Below, in pieces: positions 56,308-64,000 of a stretch of DNA of 64,000 nucleotides (its first letter is position 1; each line of letters begins with the position of its first letter). The position numbers and the translations under genes were made by a program. The stretch lies in NCBI RefSeq assembly GCF_900114995.1, contig NZ_FOUX01000002.1, positions 806,001 through 870,000 on the forward strand, written 5' to 3'. This stretch comes from Chitinophaga sp. YR627 (GTDB lineage Bacteria; Bacteroidota; Bacteroidia; Chitinophagales; Chitinophagaceae). The notes beneath the pieces were generated by a model that saw only the letters and a list, made by a program, of their open reading frames with translations, made no database searches and was not told the origin of the DNA.

Positions 56308-56408
56308 ACTAAGTCTGGAGACTAAACATGTAAGAATTATCATTAACTATTTATGTCTCGAAACAACTAAGTAAGAGATACTAAAAAGTATAATTAGAAC
56401 AAACAATA

Positions 56409-57047
56409 CTAAATACTATCAATAACTTGCTTAAAGCTTATTTCCCCGTTTGTTTCAATGCCTTTTTGGCTAATAACGATTCCTTTTTCATCGAGCTCCA
56501 ATAACAAATTATAGCAGTAATACCCTGACATAGCAGACACAAGCATCATCTTTATTAAAAGAAATTTTCTTTCTGACCTCGAAAAGCTTCCAATATAAGT
56601 TGGCAACATAATTTCTGAATCTTTAATCTTCAACCGCAACTTAATGCTTTCACCATTTACTACTATTACAGCTTTCTTATCATTATTAATACTACTTAGC
56701 ATCGGGATATCTGCCGGTGTTCCGGTTGAATCAACCACACCAACATCACTTCTAAGATATAATCTACAAAAATCGCCTTGTATTGAGTCCTCAAAACAAA
56801 CTACATCTGTAGTATCATTAAAATGATAAAGAAAGGGATGTACCTTCTTTTCAGTATATGATGGATCAAATGTTCCACCTGGTGTTTCAGCAAAGAAAGA
56901 GTCATCATTTTGAATAGTGTCCACAACCTTCTGATTTTTGAGCGCTGAGCTATCATGACTATTATCAGACGAAGGATTTCTATCATTATTACATCCCTCA
57001 AATATAAAGGACGCTCCAAATAAGAAAATAATAAGAATGTTTCTCAA
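56409..57047 (-). CDS. Small lipoprotein overlapping the RHS gene; candidate immunity protein
   Basis: A 212-residue lipoprotein with a signal helix MRNILIIFLF and lipobox Cys19 (IFEGC). The start codon is TTG at 57045-57047; there is no in-frame ATG before the Cys. It shares the four bases TTGA with the RHS stop (TGA at 57044-57046), so translation is probably coupled. After an Asn/Asp/Ser-rich linker the mature part has DVVCFEDSIQGDFC, then VIVVNGESIKLRLK. I recognise no family. Position, size and lipid anchoring fit an immunity protein that would neutralise a toxin in the periplasm or at the envelope, but the sequence alone does not prove it. Confidence 0.68.
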   Translation of the reverse strand: MRNILIIFLFGASFIFEGCNNDRNPSSDNSHDSSALKNQKVVDTIQNDDSFFAETPGGTFDPSYTEKKVHPFLYHFNDTTDVVCFEDSIQGDFCRLYLRSDVGVVDSTGTPADIPMLSSINNDKKAVIVVNGESIKLRLKIKDSEIMLPTYIGSFSRSERKFLLIKMMLVSAMSGYYCYNLLLELDEKGIVISQKGIETNGEISFKQVIDSI

Positions 57048-60000
57048 AGCTGGCCAGTTTTACTAGTTGAAAATGAATGTTTTGTAGACTTATAAAACAA
57101 AGTTGATCCAAAATGTTTTCCTGATTTGCCTTTGCTTCCTCCTTGAAAAACTTTTGTTGCCTGGAAAAGTGAGGCATCAAGATTATACGAATTGCTCCAA
57201 TTACTGAACCCAAATGATTTTATTTCCTGGTCAACATATAACCACTTTTTCCAATCTGCACTGTTAAAAATATCGACACCCTGCCACCCGATTCCTCCAT
57301 AAGAAAAATCCAGATCTTTACCATTGTGCGCTTGATATTGAAATGCTTTAATAGTATATTCAAAAGCAAGTTTCATTTGCGCATTTCCGTTTCTCACCGA
57401 AACGTTTTTAAGCAAATCAGGATCTTCACCTAAATTTATTCCCAGGAAATTACGAAATGCAGGATTTCCGTCCGCACCATAATGAGTTTCGTTTGCATAT
57501 TGATCATCCGTCCATCTATTCCTCATCTTAAACAATGTATTACTAAGATGCCAATCTTCACCATATCTACTTGCTCCAGAGTTCTTCAATTGTTTATGAT
57601 GATTCATAATAGCAAATGGAATTCCTTTTATAACATTATCACTGTAACCTGATTCTGAATAAGCTAAACCTGCTATTCTTGTAAATAATGCTATATCCGT
57701 GTGCAAATCCCTTACTCCCAGATAAAATGTTAATCCCCCCTGCGTCATTACACTTTCCGCTACTCTTACACCATTCGAAACCTCAAGTGGCAATGCATTT
57801 CCTTTAGAGTCAGTTGTCCTGTGTCCTAAGAATTTACCATCGGCTGCGTAATAGTATTCTAGCCCGTCTAAATCGACACCTGAAATCGGGCTATTGCTTG
57901 CAAATTGATAAGGCGTAAGTTCTGGATACTCAGCCGTTAAAGGATCAACACTCAAAAACTTCCCTATTCTTGGATCATAGATCCTCATTCCATAATCCTG
58001 CTGGTTGCCCTCACCCTTGACCTCATTATCATTTTCTTTACCATTAAAGCCATAACGATATTCATTGCTGTTAAATCCTCTGCCCGGCGCCTGCATACCA
58101 AATGCATAGTACTCCTGGGCGGACACCACGTCCGATCTGTAGTAATCTACATTACTTCCATCGGAGGAAACGGCAACCTTTCGATCAGAAATGGTAGACA
58201 GTACGTTTCCGAGATGATTACTCAGTTCCAGCAACTTGCTTCCCCGGACGAAATTAACATTAATACCTGTTCCAAGTCCATTTAGTTTTACCAGCTCAGG
58301 TGAAGATACATTTTGAACCTTCGTATTGAAAGTATGAATACCAAGTCTGGTTAATCCATAGAGTCCCACCTCTCTTTGTGTGAGCTGTCCACCATTGATA
58401 CTATTATCTCCTTTTGTGTAAATACTAATTATATTTCCAGTGGCATCTCTTACGTACCAGGTTTCAATCCCCCCTGAAGACTTAACAATACGATTATTAA
58501 TAGCGTCATATGTATAAAGCGTTGCTCCGGAAGTGGTGGAATTAATCTGTCTCAGTTTACCATAAGCAGTAAAATTAATAGTGCTAAGGTTGGAAGCTGC
58601 ATCTGAACTGAGCTGACCTATTGTATTATAAGTATAGTTGCCTGGAGACTGATTGTCAATATCATTATCATAGTTGGACGATGGGACGACATCTGAAATA
58701 TATGATAGCTTGTTCGTATTTGCTATATAATTATAGACCAGGCTATCCATCTGAATTGGTTTACCAGCAAAACTGTTATTACCACTTCTGTTGAATGTAG
58801 TAATGTTACCATTCGGATCATAAGTAACATCTTCCTTAAAGTCTGGTAATTCCACAGGCGTCCATACGTTATTTGTTTTATCAAACCCTTTAGCGGTCTG
58901 CGCACCTGCCAGCCTGTTCAATACGTCATAACTATACGTATATAATAAAGGTGTACCTATCGCTGGTAAATTCTGACTGATCGCTGCAACGTTACCATTG
59001 AAAAGCGGTTTAAAATTATTACCTGCAACATCTGCATCAGCAAATGGCGTTATACCGCTTACAGACTTGTAGTCTCTCGGTCCATAGTAATGTAATGCAA
59101 CACCAAAAGCATCCCTTGCTACAATCGACGTCGATGAGCCATCACTTCCCATATCAAATACAGGCATATCGGAGGTGCTGTTTATGCCTTTGAGCCATCC
59201 CTGTAATGTATAGGCATAATCAATACCCTGTACCTGCTGCTCACCAATAACGCTTCTGGCCAGTGAGCCATGCCTGTAATACTGATAATATGCATCGTTA
59301 TCCCAATTGATATTATCACGGCTGGTTTCGACATTTATCAACCTATTTTCTGCATCATAGAAATAACGATGATAATATGCATCAATCTGACCCGGTTGAT
59401 AGGCTATACTATTCGTTTTACCGCTGATAAGATCATACGTGTATACCATCTTTTTCCACCTGTTACCGGCATCGGCCATTCCTCCAATCTTAAAATCCTG
59501 TACTAGTGTATCCACATTTCCATGTATATCATAGCTATAAAACGTCGCTGCTGAATATGCACCCGCATTAAGTGTATTCAGGGAAGAGTAAAGAGCACTC
59601 CATGCTACACGGTTCCTGAGATTTCGTGGGCTCAGGATAACACCTACTAATGGCTGAAGCGGTTCATCATATGTATTTTTTATAATGGTGGTAGGATTGG
59701 CGGCTTCATAATATGCTGCTAATGTATACGGATTCCGGCTAACTGCATTCAACAAAGCTGAAGGAGTCGTACCAGTCCAGCTTATACGTCCAATATTGTC
59801 GTACGCTGTCAGGAGCGTATTTGACGGATTGATTGCCCTCGCTGATACCTGTCTGCCAATTCGGTCATACGCATATTTATGAGGTTGCGTGATATCTGGC
59901 ATCAACATCTCTGTCACATTACCCAAAGTATTATAACGATAGTTAGTCAACATCGTATGCGCAGGCAGCCTTTCAGTACCAGCTCTTCTTGCAGCCTTGA

Positions 60001-63000
60001 CACTATTCAGCCATGCAGCGGTACGATTAACAACCACACCCGCAGGTGGAACTGTTTTTATGAGATTACCCGCCCTGTCGTAATAATATAAAGTATAGTG
60101 GTATTCAGAGGTTTTATATGAAACCGTAAAAATTTCTCTCAGCCCACCATTCATGGAACTATCTATGAAAGCCTTATCAAAGCTGTTCATTATTGAGTCC
60201 CTGTAAGCGTTAAACAATTCTGTTCCCTTACTGACCGCAAAAAACTCGTTATCCGAACAGTTATCGATCGTATTAGGATCTGTTGATTCAAACACAGGGT
60301 TAGCATTACCACAAAGCAACGGTCCACGGCTTACGCGAATACAACTATCGCCGCTTGAGCAATTCAGCGCCCTATGAACAGGCGACATGTTAGTAGCTAT
60401 CAGATTGAATGCCTGCACTGCTGTATCTGATATGACATTGTTGGCCGTTATTGAGAGGTTCAGGTCCACAACCACTTTTGTAGCATCAAAAGTGTCATGA
60501 ATATCAGCATCCCTGCACGCAACAGATCCTGAGGCCGGCATGAAGAACATCATTGCACTACGCCCGTATGCACCAGCTGTTACATACCCGCCATCTGCAT
60601 TTTCAATAACCTTGTTCATATAGGTAGAACTGTCCAGTTTTAGCGGAAGCGACCACTGCACAGTATTATCTGCCTTGATCTTCTCCCAGACAGGCATATA
60701 ACCTTCCGGAACGACCGTATTCTGAACTGCCATAACATTGCCATCGGCATCTGACACCATTGGCATCCACTGCCCCACGCCCCTGTTATAGGGTCTTGAC
60801 AACAACCGCGCTGATATCACCTCGCCATTGTTATTTACATTTAGTATACTCTGCCGTAATACATTGTTGGATCCGGCAGAATAATTGACCATATACCCGT
60901 TATTGGTCTTATAAAGGAAGCTGGAGAAGTTAGTTACCTTACCCTCAGGTTCTCCGATGTCATACCCGTAAGCCCTTATCAGTATCCCACTGTTCCTGTT
61001 TACTTTTAGTAACCACCCATTAAAACCTGTAAGACCTGATATATAAGAACAGCCGGAGACAACGAGCGTATCTGCATTCTGCACAATAGCATATCCTTCA
61101 TCACCGCTACTCTTACCAAATCGTCTTATCCAGTTGGATGTCCCATTAGCGCTCATTGAGCCAACCATGAAGTCAGCTACGTTATCCGCAAGATTGTACT
61201 TGACAACATAGGCGTAGCTTCCATCTGAGGCCTGGATAATGTCAGCACCTGTTTCTCCCCAGGTAGTGTTCAATCCTACACGACGACTCCACGTAACATT
61301 ACCATTGTCTGCCAGTTTCACGATCATACCACCTCGTTGGAAAGCTCCAGGCGCCATGGCAATAGTACCCATTGCGATAAACCCTCCATCGGTAGTATTC
61401 CTGACTTTTAAAAAATTATCAGTGCCAAAACTTCCGTAGTGCTTCGCCCATAATACATCGCCTTTACTGTTTGTTCTTATCAGATAAGCGTTATTGTTAT
61501 TGTTCGCTATCATTGTGGAACCCGCAAGTAAAAACCCATTGTCCGGCGTACGGATGACGTCATAGATTGAATCCAGGTTTCCGGAGCTGTAAGTATGGAT
61601 CAGTTGCTGTCCTCCACGGCAAACGGTTGTGTCTTTATAAGGATATAACTTACATGTATCCAGGAAATCCAGATACTGCCACATTTGCTTGGTCATACCC
61701 AACTGATTGTTCATATAGTTAACAAAAAGCTGGTTTTTGGCCAATTGAGAGGAGTCGGTATCTACTCTCTGTGGAGTAACACCCGGATACAGACGTTTAA
61801 AATCATCCAGGCTCTTATTAACCATATCACATGTTGCACAGGCAGGAGCAACATTACATTGCATAATAGCCGGGATGATCAATGGTTCTTCAAAATAGCT
61901 GCAGGTTCCTCCGGTAGGAAGGTTACATGCACTCAGCAGCTGCTGCACCTGCACTTCTGATAAAGAGGTACCTCTCGTTCTGTTCAGATAAGTAGCTAAC
62001 GTAATATCTGAAGGCCTCTTCAGCGCCTGATATTCTGCCTGCAGGTTTTTGAGCTGACCACATTCACAATCTGCAGGTAATGTATAGGTCGGCCTGTTTG
62101 TAAGTACCGGCTGTTTATCATATGGAGCCGGGATCGTCACAATATATTCATTACATTCAAAAGGATCTGTTACGCCCAACCAACTGTTTGCATCCTCTAA
62201 AAACTGCTGGAAACTTCTGTATTCATAAGTACTGGATGGTCTGACCGAACTTGCTCCGTAAGGATGGTCTATATCACAACCCTCTTTACAGATCTCCAGA
62301 AGGGTCGGAATGATATAGTCGCTCACTACGATCGAATCATATTTACAAGGCGCCAGTTGCTTAACCCATGCCTGTACATAACTACGGCAATTCTCATCAT
62401 ATGAGCGTTGTAATTTTGCGGCAATTGAATCCTTCAGCACGGTTGTATCAGTGCTATTCAGGAATCCACCACCATTCTCTGCAAGCGCCTCAGACGCAAT
62501 ATAGAAATGCGGTTGATTACCCGCCGCCGACAATTGTGCTGAGGTTACTTTCGGATATTCCGGATAAACGACATTATTAACTCTGTCATTAATGATGTTA
62601 TGTTTGGTCGTCAGGTACATCTGACGGAAAGAACGCCATGACATATCCAGATCACCCTTACACATTAACGTCGAATCGAAGGCTTTTGCAGGCGTATTAT
62701 ATTGCTGATAGCAGGTAAGACTTCCTCCAGAACACTTCATACTCACCGCCGCCATACTCCACATTGACAGCTGGCTGGTACCACTGCCACCATTGGCATT
62801 GTTCAGTTTGTTTTCCAGTGCATCTTTTTGTGAGACTGCCAGAGGATCTTTATTGGCCAATACCGCAGGGAAATAAAAGCCGTTATTGGCAGTAGGATTA
62901 AGATATCCCTTTGCCTTTGCTTCTGAATATGTTTCTACGCTTTCGAATGATTTATCCCATATATAGCTGTCTTTGAATTTCTCCATCTCAAGCAGCTTGT

Positions 63001-64000
63001 AATACTCAGGATGGAATTTCAGCAATGACTCCGCCCACGATGTCTTAAACTTAGCAATGAATTGCTGAGGATCTAACTTCTGTGGAATAACATATGTATC
63101 GTTGCGGTCATCGTATACCGTATCTCTTTTCCCTGATTCATCATAGTAAATAACCGAATCCCTGCTGTAAGGAGGTAATTCGGTCTCATCACGGTGATAG
63201 AATACAGAATATGCATTTACCGAGTCCAGCGTAGCATACTGACCATAAGGACCTGTTACATCCAGCAGCATTGCATTCCTGATAGCGCCTATTTCGGAGC
63301 CGGCATCACACAAAATGTCACATGCATTTACTGCTGACTCATATGCAGCGTAGGCCGCACCTCTGTACCTGGACGAATCTGCTGCTGCAATACCGCCCTT
63401 GATCATATATTTGATCCGGAATGCATCCCAGGTACCTACGCTATCCCGGCATGTTTTACAGTCTGGAATACAAGCTGTAGTGTCACGGCTGATACTATCC
63501 CGTTGTTGTTGAATGAACTGCTCAAGGGTCACACATACCTGATTCTTAACAAAAACACTATCCCTGTAATAGTCCAGCGCATCTGTATTTACTACCAGGC
63601 GTTTTGAGATCTGATAACTACCAGGTACCAGGTGCTTTGTGAAGCTGATATTAAAACCGGGTGTTCCACAGCCTGTCGGTATTGTTCCTGGTGTATAGTT
63701 ATGGAATACTGTGTCAAAAGGTTTACCTCCCAGACGTTGGTTAGAGGCATCATCTGTGATTGTTATCTGCAGATCATACAGCGCATTATAACAAATAGTA
63801 GCGCCATTAATGCAGCTTTTACTTTGTAATACCGGCGCATTTAGCTGATACTTGAAGGAATAATCATCTTCAATTGTCACTAGTTGAGTCTGAATATTTT
63901 CCATCACCAGATCTTTGACAATCCTGTTATTACTTCTTGACAACGTGTCTGTATAAGAAATAATAGGGTTATATGAAAGTCCTGCCAGATTCGCACTATC
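57044..64000 (-). CDS. Giant YD/RHS-repeat protein with a distinct C-terminal tip, 5' end cut by window edge
   Basis: The frame is open from the right edge to TGA at 57044, at least 2318 codons, so the N-terminus is missing. The visible first part is Cys-rich (about 61620-63900) with paired CxxC-type motifs such as CKTC and CATCDM. A stretch of beta-propeller-like repeats follows (about 60500-61610; DNGFLLAGS, DGGFIAMGT, DGGYVTAGA). YD/RHS repeats follow (about 58080-60260), then the RHS core at about 57870-58080, with GFNGKENDNE, YDPRIGKFLSVDPL and NSPISGVDLDGLEY. The last about 270 residues, beyond the core, form a separate tip, the usual place of a toxin in this family. RHS proteins are surface or secreted polymorphic toxins or insect-toxin-like shells. 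A lipoprotein gene overlaps its 3' end. Confidence 0.88.
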   Translation of the reverse strand, partial: DSANLAGLSYNPIISYTDTLSRSNNRIVKDLVMENIQTQLVTIEDDYSFKYQLNAPVLQSKSCINGATICYNALYDLQITITDDASNQRLGGKPFDTVFHNYTPGTIPTGCGTPGFNISFTKHLVPGSYQISKRLVVNTDALDYYRDSVFVKNQVCVTLEQFIQQQRDSISRDTTACIPDCKTCRDSVGTWDAFRIKYMIKGGIAAADSSRYRGAAYAAYESAVNACDILCDAGSEIGAIRNAMLLDVTGPYGQYATLDSVNAYSVFYHRDETELPPYSRDSVIYYDESGKRDTVYDDRNDTYVIPQKLDPQQFIAKFKTSWAESLLKFHPEYYKLLEMEKFKDSYIWDKSFESVETYSEAKAKGYLNPTANNGFYFPAVLANKDPLAVSQKDALENKLNNANGGSGTSQLSMWSMAAVSMKCSGGSLTCYQQYNTPAKAFDSTLMCKGDLDMSWRSFRQMYLTTKHNIINDRVNNVVYPEYPKVTSAQLSAAGNQPHFYIASEALAENGGGFLNSTDTTVLKDSIAAKLQRSYDENCRSYVQAWVKQLAPCKYDSIVVSDYIIPTLLEICKEGCDIDHPYGASSVRPSSTYEYRSFQQFLEDANSWLGVTDPFECNEYIVTIPAPYDKQPVLTNRPTYTLPADCECGQLKNLQAEYQALKRPSDITLATYLNRTRGTSLSEVQVQQLLSACNLPTGGTCSYFEEPLIIPAIMQCNVAPACATCDMVNKSLDDFKRLYPGVTPQRVDTDSSQLAKNQLFVNYMNNQLGMTKQMWQYLDFLDTCKLYPYKDTTVCRGGQQLIHTYSSGNLDSIYDVIRTPDNGFLLAGSTMIANNNNNAYLIRTNSKGDVLWAKHYGSFGTDNFLKVRNTTDGGFIAMGTIAMAPGAFQRGGMIVKLADNGNVTWSRRVGLNTTWGETGADIIQASDGSYAYVVKYNLADNVADFMVGSMSANGTSNWIRRFGKSSGDEGYAIVQNADTLVVSGCSYISGLTGFNGWLLKVNRNSGILIRAYGYDIGEPEGKVTNFSSFLYKTNNGYMVNYSAGSNNVLRQSILNVNNNGEVISARLLSRPYNRGVGQWMPMVSDADGNVMAVQNTVVPEGYMPVWEKIKADNTVQWSLPLKLDSSTYMNKVIENADGGYVTAGAYGRSAMMFFMPASGSVACRDADIHDTFDATKVVVDLNLSITANNVISDTAVQAFNLIATNMSPVHRALNCSSGDSCIRVSRGPLLCGNANPVFESTDPNTIDNCSDNEFFAVSKGTELFNAYRDSIMNSFDKAFIDSSMNGGLREIFTVSYKTSEYHYTLYYYDRAGNLIKTVPPAGVVVNRTAAWLNSVKAARRAGTERLPAHTMLTNYRYNTLGNVTEMLMPDITQPHKYAYDRIGRQVSARAINPSNTLLTAYDNIGRISWTGTTPSALLNAVSRNPYTLAAYYEAANPTTIIKNTYDEPLQPLVGVILSPRNLRNRVAWSALYSSLNTLNAGAYSAATFYSYDIHGNVDTLVQDFKIGGMADAGNRWKKMVYTYDLISGKTNSIAYQPGQIDAYYHRYFYDAENRLINVETSRDNINWDNDAYYQYYRHGSLARSVIGEQQVQGIDYAYTLQGWLKGINSTSDMPVFDMGSDGSSTSIVARDAFGVALHYYGPRDYKSVSGITPFADADVAGNNFKPLFNGNVAAISQNLPAIGTPLLYTYSYDVLNRLAGAQTAKGFDKTNNVWTPVELPDFKEDVTYDPNGNITTFNRSGNNSFAGKPIQMDSLVYNYIANTNKLSYISDVVPSSNYDNDIDNQSPGNYTYNTIGQLSSDAASNLSTINFTAYGKLRQINSTTSGATLYTYDAINNRIVKSSGGIETWYVRDATGNIISIYTKGDNSINGGQLTQREVGLYGLTRLGIHTFNTKVQNVSSPELVKLNGLGTGINVNFVRGSKLLELSNHLGNVLSTISDRKVAVSSDGSNVDYYRSDVVSAQEYYAFGMQAPGRGFNSNEYRYGFNGKENDNEVKGEGNQQDYGMRIYDPRIGKFLSVDPLTAEYPELTPYQFASNSPISGVDLDGLEYYYAADGKFLGHRTTDSKGNALPLEVSNGVRVAESVMTQGGLTFYLGVRDLHTDIALFTRIAGLAYSESGYSDNVIKGIPFAIMNHHKQLKNSGASRYGEDWHLSNTLFKMRNRWTDDQYANETHYGADGNPAFRNFLGINLGEDPDLLKNVSVRNGNAQMKLAFEYTIKAFQYQAHNGKDLDFSYGGIGWQGVDIFNSADWKKWLYVDQEIKSFGFSNWSNSYNLDASLFQATKVFQGGSKGKSGKHFGSTLFYKSTKHSFSTSKTGQL

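Overview
The window looks like a chromosomal segment from a Bacteroidota bacterium of the Chitinophaga/Chitinophagaceae type. The reasons are three SusC/SusD outer-membrane pairs, each with an ECF sigma factor and a FecR-type anti-sigma factor, several TlpA-like periplasmic thioredoxins, promoters with TAnnTTTG-type -7 boxes, a single-chain PurL, an AcnB-type aconitase and a giant YD/RHS protein. I saw no rRNA, tRNA, CRISPR array, insertion sequence or replication origin. All family calls come from reading motifs; no database search was run.

Layout. 1-8266 (minus): sigma factor, FecR, SusC, SusD and a TlpA-like protein that runs off the left edge. 8371-9474 (minus): a second TlpA-like protein. 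9563-10903 (plus): a secreted MORN-repeat/serine-hydrolase protein. 10975-14895 (minus): a TPR histidine kinase and LuxR-type regulator pair flanked by two unusual small proteins, with an 18-bp perfect palindrome upstream of the last gene. 15072-16240 (plus): a PH-domain protein, a stretch with small inverted repeats, and a short secreted protein. 16282-23015: a second SusCD pair (minus) divergent from its sigma/FecR genes (plus). 23138-27036 (minus): AraC regulator, NmrA-like oxidoreductase and a large surface lipoprotein. 27154-31247 (plus): purL and a HopJ-family gene. 31330-32745 (minus): aldehyde dehydrogenase. 33180-37760 (plus): TPR histidine kinase, sigma-54 activator and a LytTR regulator. 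37816-38016 (minus): remnant of a 2H phosphoesterase (2'-5' RNA ligase-like) gene. 38089-38628 (plus): small membrane protein. 39015-47106 (minus): third sigma/FecR/SusC/SusD/TlpA operon. 47185-48595 (minus): a membrane protein and a secreted TPR-like protein. 48978-51779 (plus): acnB. 51870-56154 (minus): three secreted proteins, including a coiled-coil/beta-barrel protein. 56409-64000 (minus): a lipoprotein overlapping the end of an RHS protein that runs off the right edge.

How the genes fit together. In each SusCD locus the SusC protein carries an N-terminal STN domain. That fits a relay in which substrate binding outside is passed to FecR in the inner membrane, which then frees the sigma factor to transcribe susCD. 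None of the three loci contains a recognisable glycoside hydrolase, so 'polysaccharide utilisation locus' would be an overstatement. Two end in a TlpA-like thioredoxin.

The best candidates for something undescribed are two. One is the RHS protein with a distinct C-terminal tip, followed through a TTG-initiated 4-base overlap by a lipoprotein and then a terminator: a probable effector/immunity pair. The other is the two-component system bracketed by an AidA/PixA-like protein and an unrecognised 251-residue protein that has a palindromic operator-like site upstream.
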